Of a stretch of DNA of 64,000 bases, positions 16,444 to 25,350 are shown in pieces. The first letter of the stretch is position 1, and every line of letters starts with the position of its first letter. The DNA is taken from the NCBI GenBank assembly GCA_963677395.2, contig OY781965.2:3038001-3102000 (forward strand), written 5' to 3'. Both the position numbers and the translations under genes were made by a program. The notes under the pieces are model-generated. The model did not search any database, was not told where the DNA came from, and saw only the letters and a list, made by a program, of their open reading frames with translations. The DNA comes from G963667975 sp963677395. Lineage in GTDB: Bacteria; Bacteroidota; Bacteroidia; Bacteroidales; G963667975.

Positions 16444-18297
16444 ATGAAAACAAACATAATAACCCGGTTAATTTCTGGCTTACTGCTATTTATTTCTACA
16501 GTTCTGTATGCACAAGAACCGAAGTTAACCTTAAGCGCACCCTCAACAGTAAGTTCAGGGCAGGCTTTTCAGGTAACTTTTTCAGTAAATGCCCAGGGAA
16601 GTGGTTTCAGAGGACCAACATTCAAAGGTTTTGATGTACTATCTGGACCGAATCAATCAATAAGTTCCAGTTCTCAAATTTCAAATGGCGCTTACATTCA
16701 ATCGATAAATCTTTCGTTTATTTACTATATTCAGGCTCCGGCAGAAGGAACCTATACCATTGGGTCGGCAAGCATAAAAGTTGGCGGAAAGATACTGGAA
16801 TCTAACAGTGCTACTATCAAAGTTGTAAAAGGTCAGGCTTCTCAACAGAATCAGGCAGGTCGCCAGAGTCATCCGCAACAACAAGTACAACAGGGAGGAA
16901 CACTCGGCTCCAATGATGTTTTTGTAAAAGCATTTGTAAATAAAAACAATCCTATAAAAGGCGAACAAGTAATTGTAACGTATAAGATTTTTACGCAGGT
17001 GCAGATCGCGCAATTATCCTTAACTAAATTACCCAGTAACAAGGGTTTTTGGGCTGAAGATCTTGTAGAAGAAAACAAAAATCCAAAACAGACAACCGAA
17101 TATATTAATGGTAAACAATATACAGTTGCAGAAATTCGCAAAGTAGCCTTGTTTCCACAGGAAAGCGGAAAACTTACTGTGGATCCATTAGAATTAGACA
17201 TTTGGGCATTGATTCAGGCACAACGAAAAAGAGGAAATTCATTTTTCGATATGTTTTTTGACGATCCATTTTCCAACACAACTCAAACAGTTAAGAAAAA
17301 ACTGGTTTCCAATGCATTATCAATCAATGTTCGGCCATTACCTACAGCTACTCAGCCCAGCAATTATACCGGAGCCGTTGGAAACTTCACTTTCCATTCG
17401 TCTATTGACAAAAAGGATCTAAAAGCAAACGAAGCAATTACTTTTAAATACACTATTTCAGGAAGTGGTAATGTTAAACTAATTGACAAACTCGCGCCAT
17501 TATTTCCACCTGATTTTGAAGTTTATGATCCTAAAATTACAGATAATATTCAACATACGGAAAATGGAGTATCCGGAACTAAAACATTTGAATATCTCGT
17601 AATTCCAAGAACTGCAGGAATATACAAGATTCAACCTGTATCATTCAGCTATTATGACTTAGCCAAAAACAGCTATGTTACGCTTAATTCGCAGGAATAT
17701 ACCATTAATGTTGCCAAAGGAGATCCAAACAGTGAAGGAATGGGTATTTCTGCAGCAAATCAGGAAGATATAAAATATCTCTCAAACGATATTGAACACA
17801 TAAAAACCAAACCTTTTAAATTAAATCCGAAAGGAAGTTTCTTTTTCCAGACACCGCTTTATTGGCTGTTTTTGATTTTACCGTTAGGATTTTTTGCAAT
17901 TGCAGTAATCATCCGCCGTAAAAACATCAACCGCCGCAGCGACCTAAACCTTATCCGTAACCGGAAAGCAACACGTACCTCAAAGAAAAAGCTTCGTAAA
18001 GCAGAAAACTTTCTGAAAAAGAATGAAGTATCGAAGTTTTATGACGAAATTGCTCATGCACTTTGGGGCTACCTGAGCGATAAATTCATGATTCCATTGT
18101 CTGAACTTTCGATGGATTCGGTAAACGAAGCGCTTTGTACTAAAAATGTACGCGAAGACATCGTAAGCGACTTTATCAAAGCATTGAACCACTGTGAATT
18201 TGCACGTTTTGCCCCAGGCGATTCGTCCAGAAATATGCATGAAGTATATCGTGAAGCATTAGAAATTATCAGTAAAACCGAAAGAGAATTACGATAA
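16444..18297 (+). CDS. batD: BatD, large single-pass envelope protein
   Basis: A 617-residue protein: signal peptide (cleavage near LYAQE), extracytoplasmic beta-sandwich domains to about residue 470 with a glutamine-rich linker around 135-155, one membrane helix (about 472-492), a very basic stretch and a cytoplasmic helical domain (YDEIAHALWGYLSDKFMIP). This is the normal BatD plan and length. It starts 43 bp after batC and ends 3 bp before batE. Confidence 0.9.
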   Translation: MKTNIITRLISGLLLFISTVLYAQEPKLTLSAPSTVSSGQAFQVTFSVNAQGSGFRGPTFKGFDVLSGPNQSISSSSQISNGAYIQSINLSFIYYIQAPAEGTYTIGSASIKVGGKILESNSATIKVVKGQASQQNQAGRQSHPQQQVQQGGTLGSNDVFVKAFVNKNNPIKGEQVIVTYKIFTQVQIAQLSLTKLPSNKGFWAEDLVEENKNPKQTTEYINGKQYTVAEIRKVALFPQESGKLTVDPLELDIWALIQAQRKRGNSFFDMFFDDPFSNTTQTVKKKLVSNALSINVRPLPTATQPSNYTGAVGNFTFHSSIDKKDLKANEAITFKYTISGSGNVKLIDKLAPLFPPDFEVYDPKITDNIQHTENGVSGTKTFEYLVIPRTAGIYKIQPVSFSYYDLAKNSYVTLNSQEYTINVAKGDPNSEGMGISAANQEDIKYLSNDIEHIKTKPFKLNPKGSFFFQTPLYWLFLILPLGFFAIAVIIRRKNINRRSDLNLIRNRKATRTSKKKLRKAENFLKKNEVSKFYDEIAHALWGYLSDKFMIPLSELSMDSVNEALCTKNVREDIVSDFIKALNHCEFARFAPGDSSRNMHEVYREALEIISKTERELR

Positions 18298-18300
18298 ACC

Positions 18301-19080
18301 ATGAAAGATTTAGCCTATAAACTAACACAGATTCTTTTCACGTTTATCCTGTCGTGGATTTTCACCTTTTCGGGTCTTGCACAAACACCCGAATCATGGG
18401 TTGAAAAGGGAAATAAAGCATACACAAAGGGTAAATTCAATCAGGCAGTAGAATACTACCAAAACAGCCTTAAATCAGGAAAAGAATCATCTTACCTCTA
18501 TTATAATCTGGGAAATACTTATTTCCGTTTGGGGAATATCCCTTCAGCTATCTTAAATTACGAAAGAGCCAAACGCTTAAATCCTTATAACGAAGATATT
18601 AACCTAAATCTGGAAATTGCCAATCGCAAGATAATCGATAAAATTGAAGTTGTTCCTCAGCTTTTCTTTGTTCATTGGTGGAATACACTTTCTGTGTTAC
18701 TTCCGGTTGATTTCTGGGCAGTTTTATCAATTATCTTTTCGCTGTTTTTCTTCATGTTCCTCTTTTTCTACTTAATTGCACAAGGTTATTTTGGCCGCAG
18801 AAGAGCATTTCGTTTGTTTACGCTATCGTTAATTCTGGGTTTAATCTGCTATCATTTCGCGGATAAACAACATGACCGGTTTACAAATTCAAAAGAGGCA
18901 ATCATCTTTTCACCTACAGTGAATGTAAAAAGCTCTCCCGATGAAAAAGGAACCGACAAATTCGTGATTCATGAAGGAACAAAAGTGATTCTGCTTGACG
19001 ATTTTAACAATTGGTTTAAAATCAAAATTGCCAATGGCAGTGTGGGTTGGGTAGAAAAGAATGTTATGGATATTATATAA
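18301..19080 (+). CDS. batE: BatE, TPR and SH3-domain membrane protein
   Basis: A 259-residue protein: signal sequence (cleavage near GLAQT), TPR units (about 30-105), two membrane helices (about 135-160 and 170-185) and a C-terminal bacterial SH3 domain (about 200-257, ending GSVGWVEKNVMDII). It is the last gene of the bat operon. A perfect hairpin at 19171-19210 follows. Confidence 0.88.
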   Translation: MKDLAYKLTQILFTFILSWIFTFSGLAQTPESWVEKGNKAYTKGKFNQAVEYYQNSLKSGKESSYLYYNLGNTYFRLGNIPSAILNYERAKRLNPYNEDINLNLEIANRKIIDKIEVVPQLFFVHWWNTLSVLLPVDFWAVLSIIFSLFFFMFLFFYLIAQGYFGRRRAFRLFTLSLILGLICYHFADKQHDRFTNSKEAIIFSPTVNVKSSPDEKGTDKFVIHEGTKVILLDDFNNWFKIKIANGSVGWVEKNVMDII

Positions 19081-19115
19081 ACGGTTGTTTGTTTTTTAGT
19101 CTCGGCAAGGACTAT

Positions 19116-19123
19116 TACCTTTG
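19116..19123 (+). promoter_or_regulatory. Putative -7 box for the GAPDH gene
   Basis: TACCTTTG followed by C matches TAnnTTTG. A TTTG at 19088-19091 is 24 bp upstream, slightly farther than usual. It lies before the hairpin at 19171-19210, so that hairpin would be part of the leader of this transcript. Confidence 0.4.
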
Positions 19124-19170
19124 CAAACACATATACTCAAAAAATACACAAAGCTTTATGATACTTATAA

Positions 19171-19213
19171 AACAGAATAGTGAAGAGATCAAATTCTTCA
19201 CTATTCTGTTTTT
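19171..19213 (+). terminator. Hairpin and T-tract between batE and the GAPDH gene
   Basis: Perfect 15-bp arms (AACAGAATAGTGAAG and its complement at 19196-19210) with a 10-nt loop, followed by three more T. It can end bat transcription. Because it also lies in the GAPDH leader, ending 18 bp before its ATG, it could act as an attenuator. Confidence 0.7.
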
Positions 19214-19230
19214 AATCAATTAAAAAAAAC

Positions 19231-20235
19231 ATGCAAAAGATAAAACTAGGGATAAACGGATTTGGACGAATCGGAAAAATTGTATTTCGCTTACTGATAG
19301 AACATCCTGAAATTCAACTTGTAGGAATTAACGATCCGATGGATAATAAAACACTGCTCCATCTTTTGAAATACGATTCGGTACATGGACGTTTACACGA
19401 AGATTTGAGTTGCAACGATACACATCTGATCATCGGAGAAAAGCATATTCCGATCAGTCATTTCACAAACCCTGAAGAGATTACCTGGAAAGAATGGGGA
19501 GCCGAATTGGTTTTAGAATCATCCGGACATTTCAAAACACGCCCGTTACTTGAAAAACATTTTAAAGCCGGAGCCAAAAAAATCATCCTCTCCTGCCCTG
19601 CCGATGATGATTCCATTAAAACAATAATTATCGGAGTAAATGAACATATTTTAAACTCAGAAGACAATATAATTTCAAATGCTTCGTGCACTGCCAATTG
19701 TGTAGCACCCCTGCTTTATGTCCTTGACCAGAATTTCGGTATTGAAACCGTGTTTTTAAATACAGTTCATCCTTATACCAATAATCAACAAATCATTGAT
19801 TCACCACATCCTGATCTTCGGCGTGCACGAACCGCAGGAAATAATATAATTCCAACTTCCTCTACTGCTGTAAAAGCGGTACATAAAGTAATGCCTCACC
19901 TGAAAGACAGGTTTCATGGAATTGCAACACGCGTTCCTGTTCCTGACGGAGCACTCACAGAATTTGTATTGAACTTTCAGAAAAATGTTACACCCGAAAT
20001 GATCAATCATGCAGTGAAAAGTGCAACAGAAAACGCCATGAAAGGAATTATTGAATATTGTGCAGATCCAATCGTTTCAAGTGATATCATTAACAATCCA
20101 TCTTCCTGTATATTTGATTCTTTGTGCACAAAAGTAGTCGGAGGTAAAGCGGCACAGGTTATTTCGTGGTATGATAATGAATATGGCTATTCCAATCGTA
20201 TTGTTGACCTCATCGGAATTGTGAATAAACTTTGA
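19231..20235 (+). CDS. gap: Type I glyceraldehyde-3-phosphate dehydrogenase
   Basis: A 334-residue glycolytic enzyme. The Rossmann start INGFGRIGK (8-16), an Asp in NDPMD near residue 34 that favours NAD, the active-site ASCTANC (catalytic Cys near 152), catalytic His in NTVHPYTNNQ near 178 and NEYGYSNR near the C-terminus are all present. The sequence shows changes from the usual form (for example HPYTNNQ rather than HAYTNDQ), so it may be a second paralogue rather than the main glycolytic copy. It is transcribed alone, with a terminator after it. Confidence 0.93.
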   Translation: MQKIKLGINGFGRIGKIVFRLLIEHPEIQLVGINDPMDNKTLLHLLKYDSVHGRLHEDLSCNDTHLIIGEKHIPISHFTNPEEITWKEWGAELVLESSGHFKTRPLLEKHFKAGAKKIILSCPADDDSIKTIIIGVNEHILNSEDNIISNASCTANCVAPLLYVLDQNFGIETVFLNTVHPYTNNQQIIDSPHPDLRRARTAGNNIIPTSSTAVKAVHKVMPHLKDRFHGIATRVPVPDGALTEFVLNFQKNVTPEMINHAVKSATENAMKGIIEYCADPIVSSDIINNPSSCIFDSLCTKVVGGKAAQVISWYDNEYGYSNRIVDLIGIVNKL

Positions 20236-20254
20236 TTTTTCACCCGTAATAAAT

Positions 20255-20298
20255 GACAAATAAAAAGGCATTTCCATGGAAATGCCTTTTTATTTGTC
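20255..20298. terminator. Perfect 44-bp palindromic terminator after the GAPDH gene
   Basis: 22-bp arms with no spacer, centred on CCATGG at 20276/20277. The stem holds AAAAAGGCATTTCC and its complement. The T-rich right arm makes it a strong intrinsic terminator. Confidence 0.8.
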
Positions 20299-20403
20299 TG
20301 GCATACAATATCATATCTATCCAAAACAGTGCTAACAGGCTATAAAAGCAACTTTCTGTTAATAATTCTTTCTCCAATGTATGCTCTCTCATTTATTATT
20401 CCT

Positions 20404-20411
20404 TATATTTG
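20404..20411 (+). promoter_or_regulatory. -7 box for the glycosyltransferase unit
   Basis: TATATTTG followed by G matches TAnnTTTG. The leader to the first ATG would be about 60 nt and contains AAAGGAG at 20463-20469, an unusually good ribosome binding site for this genome. Confidence 0.5.
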
Positions 20412-20477
20412 GCAAAGGATTAAAGGGATTTATTAAGACATACACGATCAAATTATTCACCAAAGGAGCATTGAAAA

Positions 20478-21383
20478 ATGAATAAGTATTATTCTATTAT
20501 CAGGCAAAAACTTAAATACGGCTTCACCGTAGAGCTTTATAATTTTCTGTTTATGGTTTTTCCAAAGAAAATTGCACATCCTAAAGTAGCTACAATTGAT
20601 GAAACGATCAACCGCATTGTGGATGAAAAATGCTCTGTAAGTCGGTTTGGTGATGGAGAAGTGTTATTGATCGGGAAGAATCCGATTCGTTTTCAACATA
20701 GTACAGATCTGCTATCACAAAGATTAGCAGAAATTATCCAAAGTGAAAACGAGAACCATCTGGTTTGCATCTCAGATGTTTTTGACTCATTAAATCCTTA
20801 CAATCGGAAGGCAAGACGTTTTTGGAGAACAAATTTTTACATTTATGGCGATTTGTGGAATAAATATCTCGTAAAAGGCAAAACATATTACAATACCTTT
20901 ATGACCCGTCCATATATGGACTATAAAAATAAAGAAGCAGCTGCACGATGGTTTCCAATGCTAAAGCAAATATGGAACGACAGAGATATCGTATTTATAG
21001 AAGGCGAAAAAAGTCGCCTGGGAGTTGGAAATGATTTATTCGACAATGCCCGATCAATCCGGAGAATCCTTGGCCCGGCAATGCATGCATTTGATAAATA
21101 TGATGAACTTTTGGCAAAGGCTAAAGAAGTAGCAACTGAAAATACGCTCTTTTTGTGTGCATTAGGACCAACTGCAACCGTAATTTCCTACGATTTATTC
21201 AAAGCCGGTTATCAGGCTGTAGATGTTGGGCATGTAGATATCGAATATGAATGGTTCCGGATGAAGGTTACCAAAAAAGTGAAAATTCCTTCAAAATACA
21301 CGAACGAAGCTGCTGATGGAAGTAAGGTTGGGGAAAGTACCGATCAGGTATATCAAAGCCAAATCATCGCTAAAATTATCTGA
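20478..21383 (+). CDS. GT-D fold glycosyltransferase (DUF1792 family)
   Basis: A 301-residue soluble protein of the GT-D family. Visible family features are SRFGDGEVLLI (about 56-66), which holds the metal and donor-binding DGE triad, and DVGHVDIEYEW (about 253-263). It has no signal peptide or clear membrane helix. GT-D enzymes were described in streptococcal adhesin glycosylation, transferring glucose to existing sugars. The substrate here is unknown. It ends 5 bp before a GT4 gene, so the three glycosyltransferases form one unit, probably for a cell-surface glycan or glycoprotein. Confidence 0.82.
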   Translation: MNKYYSIIRQKLKYGFTVELYNFLFMVFPKKIAHPKVATIDETINRIVDEKCSVSRFGDGEVLLIGKNPIRFQHSTDLLSQRLAEIIQSENENHLVCISDVFDSLNPYNRKARRFWRTNFYIYGDLWNKYLVKGKTYYNTFMTRPYMDYKNKEAAARWFPMLKQIWNDRDIVFIEGEKSRLGVGNDLFDNARSIRRILGPAMHAFDKYDELLAKAKEVATENTLFLCALGPTATVISYDLFKAGYQAVDVGHVDIEYEWFRMKVTKKVKIPSKYTNEAADGSKVGESTDQVYQSQIIAKII

Positions 21384-21388
21384 AAATC

Positions 21389-22534
21389 ATGAAGATCGTT
21401 TATTACCTTCCTTCGTTATATACACCCGGTGGGCTGGAGCGTATCATCACGCTGAAAGCAAATTATCTGGCTGATAATTTTGGATTTGATATTACAATTC
21501 TGACCTCGGAACAAAATGGACAAGAACCATATTATCTACTATCAGAAAAAGTAAAGCATGCTGATCTGGATGTAAAATTCGACATACCCAGAACTCAGTC
21601 CAAATACAAAAAGCTTTTGTTATACCCTTTCAGGTATCAGCGATTTAAACGCAGATTTACACAATACTTACTTGAAAACAAGCCGGATATAACCATTTCA
21701 ACCTTACGAAGAGAACTTAATTTTCTTAATTCTATTAAGGATGGAAGTATAAAAGTAGGAGAATTTCATGTTACCCGAAATTCATATCATGCAAATGCTG
21801 TAAAAGGAAGAAACCCTATTGTATCTTTTTTGAAGAAACAGTGGTCAAAATCCTTTGTAAAAAATATTCGTAAGCTCACAAAATTTGTGGTATTAACCCA
21901 TGAAGAAGCTGGTTTTTGGCCTGAACTCAACAATATAACGGTTGTCCACAACCCTCTGACCTTTTACCCCGACTCTGTTTCGGACTGTGCTGCAAAACAG
22001 GTTATTGCAGTGGGTCGATACGCATATCAGAAAGGCTTTGATATGCTGATTGAAAGCTGGAAAATTGTAACAGAAAAACATCCTGACTGGGTGCTAAAAA
22101 TTTACGGTGGAGGAAATCGTACACAGTATGAAAACCAGGTAAAGCAACTTCAAATAGAAGCAACATGCAAGCTGGAAGATGCTGTAACAGATATAATTTC
22201 AAAGTACCATGAAAGTTCAATTTTTGTATTAAGCTCTCGTTTTGAGGGATTTGGAATGGTAATTACCGAGGCAATGTCGTGCGGATTACCTACAGTTTCG
22301 TTTGCTTGTCCATGTGGCCCTAAAGATATTATAAAAGATAAGGAAGATGGATTACTGGTTGAGCCTGAAAACATTCGGAAACTAGCTGACAATATCTGCT
22401 TTCTGATCGAAAATGAAGAAATCCGAAAAAAGATGGGTGCACAGGCACGAATTAATTCTGAACGTTTCAAAATGGAAAAGATAGCTCTTCAATGGAAAAA
22501 TCTTTTCGAAGGACTGATAGCTTCCGAAAAATAG
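21389..22534 (+). CDS. GT4-family glycosyltransferase
   Basis: A 381-residue GT-B fold enzyme. The N-terminal acceptor domain begins YYLPSLYTPGGLERIITLK. The donor domain begins GRYAYQKGFDMLIESW (about 210) and includes the EX7E region SRFEGFGMVITEAMSCGLP (about 283-301). A retaining transferase of the GT4 group. Sugar and acceptor are unknown. It is co-transcribed with the GT-D and GT2 genes. Confidence 0.9.
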   Translation: MKIVYYLPSLYTPGGLERIITLKANYLADNFGFDITILTSEQNGQEPYYLLSEKVKHADLDVKFDIPRTQSKYKKLLLYPFRYQRFKRRFTQYLLENKPDITISTLRRELNFLNSIKDGSIKVGEFHVTRNSYHANAVKGRNPIVSFLKKQWSKSFVKNIRKLTKFVVLTHEEAGFWPELNNITVVHNPLTFYPDSVSDCAAKQVIAVGRYAYQKGFDMLIESWKIVTEKHPDWVLKIYGGGNRTQYENQVKQLQIEATCKLEDAVTDIISKYHESSIFVLSSRFEGFGMVITEAMSCGLPTVSFACPCGPKDIIKDKEDGLLVEPENIRKLADNICFLIENEEIRKKMGAQARINSERFKMEKIALQWKNLFEGLIASEK

Positions 22535-22567
22535 TTTATTGAGGATAATTTAAATTAGATATGACCT

Positions 22568-23416
22568 ATGAGCTGGTATTCCAATTATATATCAATATTT
22601 GAAAAGCCACTGAGCGAGATTTCTGAAGATACAATTCAAAGAATCAGAGTTCAGGTTATTTCAAAGCAATCTGAAACACCCCTGGCATCTGTAATTCTGA
22701 TCGCTCACAATGAAGAGAGACACATGCTGAGTTGTTTGTGGTCGCTCAGTGAAAATATCTGTGATTTTCCCATTGAAATTATTGCAGTTAACAACAATTC
22801 AACTGACCGGACAACTGAAGTAATGGAACGCGCCGGAGTTATCTGTCTGAATGAAACAAAAAAAGGACCTGGCCATGCCCGCCAGTGCGGATTAGACCAT
22901 GCCCGTGGAAAATATCATATTTGTATTGACTCAGACACCCTTTACCCTCCTCATTACATACAAACAATGGTAAATGAGCTTCAAAAACCGGAGGTTACCT
23001 GCGTATTTTCACTCTGGAGCTTTATGAAAGATGAAAACCATTCCCGCTTGGGTTTATTCTTTTATGAGTTGCTGCGAGATGCCTTCTTAATTCTCCAGTC
23101 ATTTAAACGTCCTGAACTATGTGTGAGGGGAATGGCATTTGCATTTGATACTGAGCTTGGTAAAAAAATTGGATTCCGCACCGATATTAAGCGAGGTGAA
23201 GATGGTTCAATGGCTCTGGCTATGAAACCTTATGGAAAACTCAGGTTTTTGTTCAATCGAAAAGCACGTGTCCTCACCTGTAATTCTACTATTAATAATG
23301 ATGGTTCTTTTTTTAACAGCTTTTCAAAGCGACTAAGAAAGGGAAGGCAAACATTCCGCTCTATCTTTCATTCGAAAAAGGAGTATATTGATGATGAATC
23401 GAACCTCATCAAATAA
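22568..23416 (+). CDS. GT2-family glycosyltransferase
   Basis: A 282-residue GT-A fold inverting transferase. The nucleotide-sugar fold starts ASVILIAHNEERHMLS (about 40), with VNNNSTDRT near 76 and the metal-binding DSD in CIDSDTLYPP near 122. No membrane helix is evident, so it is cytoplasmic or peripheral. It ends the glycosyltransferase unit and converges on the ferritin-like gene across a shared terminator. Confidence 0.88.
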   Translation: MSWYSNYISIFEKPLSEISEDTIQRIRVQVISKQSETPLASVILIAHNEERHMLSCLWSLSENICDFPIEIIAVNNNSTDRTTEVMERAGVICLNETKKGPGHARQCGLDHARGKYHICIDSDTLYPPHYIQTMVNELQKPEVTCVFSLWSFMKDENHSRLGLFFYELLRDAFLILQSFKRPELCVRGMAFAFDTELGKKIGFRTDIKRGEDGSMALAMKPYGKLRFLFNRKARVLTCNSTINNDGSFFNSFSKRLRKGRQTFRSIFHSKKEYIDDESNLIK

Positions 23417-23460
23417 CAAGAAAAATCCCGGTAGCATACTCTATCGGGATTTTTCTTGTT
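23415..23460. terminator. Bidirectional terminator between GT2 and ferritin-like genes
   Basis: A long stem (AACAAGAAAAATCCCG at 23415-23430, its complement at 23445-23460, extended by TAG/CTA with one wobble) and a 6-nt loop. A- and T-tracts on both sides make it work for both convergent genes. It overlaps the ends of both coding regions. Confidence 0.85.
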
Positions 23461-23956
23461 AATGTCTGTTCATCATCAATTCGAAATCTTCGAGAAGTGA
23501 TTGTAAATCTTCTTCATGTTCTACTTCGTCCTGAAGAATTTGCAGGATCACATTGTATGTTACGGGATCACCTTCACGAGTGATATCGAGCAATTGATTG
23601 TAAACTGAAATTGCACATTGTTCTCCTTTAATATTCTGCTGTAGTACCTTTTCAACAAACGGATCTTCGGGAGCATCATATCCACAATTAGTTAATTTAC
23701 TCCAATCGGCAGGACTTAACACTGGTGTTCCTCCTAATTGTATAATACGAGTTGTCAGCAGTTCGGCATGAGCCAATTCTTCCGTTGCATGAAGCGTTAA
23801 TTCAGCAATTACAGCATCTTTCATAGGTCCTTTTACAACCTTTGAGCCCACCCAGTATTGGTAATAAGCCAGCCATTCATCAGACAAGGCTTTATTTAAT
23901 AGTTGAAGGAGTTCTTCAACATTCATCTTTACAATCGAAATACCTCTTATACCCAT
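23459..23956 (-). CDS. Dps-like ferritin (DPSL/thioferritin type)
   Basis: A 165-residue four-helix ferritin-like protein. Di-iron ligand patterns are visible: ALSDEWLAYYQYW, ELTLHATEELAHAELL, IKGEQCAISVYNQL and DEVEHEEDLQ. Two cysteines in the C-terminal half (in NCGYDAP and GEQCAI) match the dicysteine motif of Dps-like proteins from Bacteroides and archaea. These oxidise ferrous iron with peroxide and protect DNA from oxidative damage. The ATG at 23926 (MNVEELLQ) is an alternative start. A -7 box at 23985-23992 allows either. Its presence fits an organism that tolerates oxygen only briefly. Confidence 0.8.
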   Translation of the reverse strand: MGIRGISIVKMNVEELLQLLNKALSDEWLAYYQYWVGSKVVKGPMKDAVIAELTLHATEELAHAELLTTRIIQLGGTPVLSPADWSKLTNCGYDAPEDPFVEKVLQQNIKGEQCAISVYNQLLDITREGDPVTYNVILQILQDEVEHEEDLQSLLEDFELMMNRH

Positions 23957-23984
23957 CGTACATTAATTTTGTTGATTTATATCA

Positions 23985-23992
23985 CAAATATA
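23985..23992 (-). promoter_or_regulatory. -7 box of the Dps-like ferritin gene
   Basis: The minus strand reads TATATTTG, an exact match to TAnnTTTG, 28 bp before the longer start. No -33 box is clear. Confidence 0.5.
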
Positions 23993-24104
23993 ATCAATCA
24001 AAAAACAATCTGAACAGGTTAAGTTTTCTTTAACTAAGTTCCCTTTTGAACCAAATTTATGATTTGCTGTTCTTTTATCATTAAAACTAAATACAATTGA
24101 TATT

Positions 24105-24689
24105 ATGAAACACTTAATCATATATGCACATCCAAACCCGCAAAGCTATAATCATTCAATATTGGATGTTGTTGAAAAAACATACATGGAATTAGGTCAC
24201 GAAGTTGTCATCAGAGATCTTTACGCACTGAATTACAACCCTGTACTTTCCGGAAAGGATTTTGAAGCTATTTACAGTGGGAGCATTCTTCCTGATACGA
24301 AAATTGAGCAGGATTATATCCTTTGGGCTGACGTAATTACCTTTATTCATCCAATATGGTGGGCTTCCTATCCGGCTATTCTGAAAGGATATTTTGACCG
24401 TACCTTAACCTATGGTTTTGCCTACGCAATGAGTCCAAACGGTATTGAACGTTTACTCCAGAGTAAAAAGGTTATTACCATCAATACACACGGGCAACCT
24501 AAAGAAGTATATGAAAACTTCAAAATGTATGAAGGATTCAACCGTACAATGGATTGGGGTGTATTTGAATTTTGTGGGATGGACGTATTAATGCATCATT
24601 ATCTGCCCTCAGTATTGTCTGTTACCGATGATGTTCGTAAGGAATTGCTTGCTGAAGTTGAATCAAAACTGAAAGCAATATTGAAATAA
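24105..24689 (+). CDS. Flavodoxin-fold NAD(P)H oxidoreductase (MdaB/KefF type)
   Basis: A 194-residue FMN- or FAD-binding protein of the NQO1/MdaB/KefF family. Visible motifs are LIIYAHPNPQSYNHSI at the N-terminus (phosphate-binding loop) and PIWWASYPAILKGYFDRT (about 85-102, flavin and quinone site). Such enzymes reduce quinones with two electrons. It stands alone, with a hairpin after it. Confidence 0.88.
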   Translation: MKHLIIYAHPNPQSYNHSILDVVEKTYMELGHEVVIRDLYALNYNPVLSGKDFEAIYSGSILPDTKIEQDYILWADVITFIHPIWWASYPAILKGYFDRTLTYGFAYAMSPNGIERLLQSKKVITINTHGQPKEVYENFKMYEGFNRTMDWGVFEFCGMDVLMHHYLPSVLSVTDDVRKELLAEVESKLKAILK

Positions 24690-24747
24690 TCAATTTTCTG
24701 AAACTTATAGAAGGGGGCAGTCTCCTATATAATCTCTTTAGAGAGTA

Positions 24748-24796
24748 TTAATAAGTTGCTCTTTGAAAAGCGACTTTTTAAAGAGTAACTTATTAA
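24748..24796 (+). terminator. Long near-perfect hairpin after the NAD(P)H oxidoreductase gene
   Basis: Arms of 17 bp (24748-24764 and 24780-24796) pair with a single G-U wobble, and the loop itself pairs as AAAAG/CTTTT. The whole 49-nt segment is almost a palindrome. The T-tract after it is weak, so termination is likely but not certain. The rest of 24690-24950 shows no gene. Confidence 0.55.
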
Positions 24797-24950
24797 CATA
24801 TTTATCACCCGAATAAAATGCGTTAAAATATCCATATGATAAATCTTCCATACACTTTCTGAAACAAAAGAATATAGTGTGTAAGCAAATGATTAAATTT
24901 TCATTTTACGGTAAATATCGATATTAGCTTGGAGCAGATTTTACCTTAAC

Positions 24951-25231
24951 ACCGTTATTGTTCCCGGTCTTTTCTATCTTCCGGCCACTGCCTTTGCAAT
25001 ACGACCTCTTTCTCCTGCCTGGAGAAAGGGAGTGAAGCACGGGTAAATTACTGTATTTTAGCTTTGTTTTAGAAGGAAAACAGATATGGGTGAAACGTGA
25101 AAAAGAAGTTAGAATAGAATCTTTTGTTTTTTACTTCTTTACTCAATGAGACTGACACTAAAATCAGCAGTTATGTAAGCGCCTCTCCTTTCAGCAGAGG
25201 CGGGGGTGAGGTGGAGTAGAATTATCGTAGC
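24951..25231 (+). repeat. Repeat copy A of the DUF559-associated element (non-coding form)
   Basis: First of four head-to-tail copies. Order: conserved left end ACCGTTAttG, hairpin 1 (CTTTCTCC/GGAGAAAG, 25008-25028), tail GGGAGTGAAGCACGGG, a -7-like box TAGCTTTG (25059-25066), a core of about 110 bp without an open frame, hairpin 2 (GCCTCT/AGAGGC, 25181-25201) and tail GGGGGTGAGGTGG. Hairpin 1 lacks about 12 bp on its left that copies B, C and D keep. Not protein-coding. Confidence 0.85.
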
Positions 25232-25350
25232 ACCGTTACCGTCCCAGTCTTTTCTATCTTTCTGCCACTGCCTTTGCAATACGACCTCATTCCCCTGCCC
25301 TTTCTCCTGCCTGGAGAAAGGGAGTGAAGCACGGGTAATTTATTGTATTT

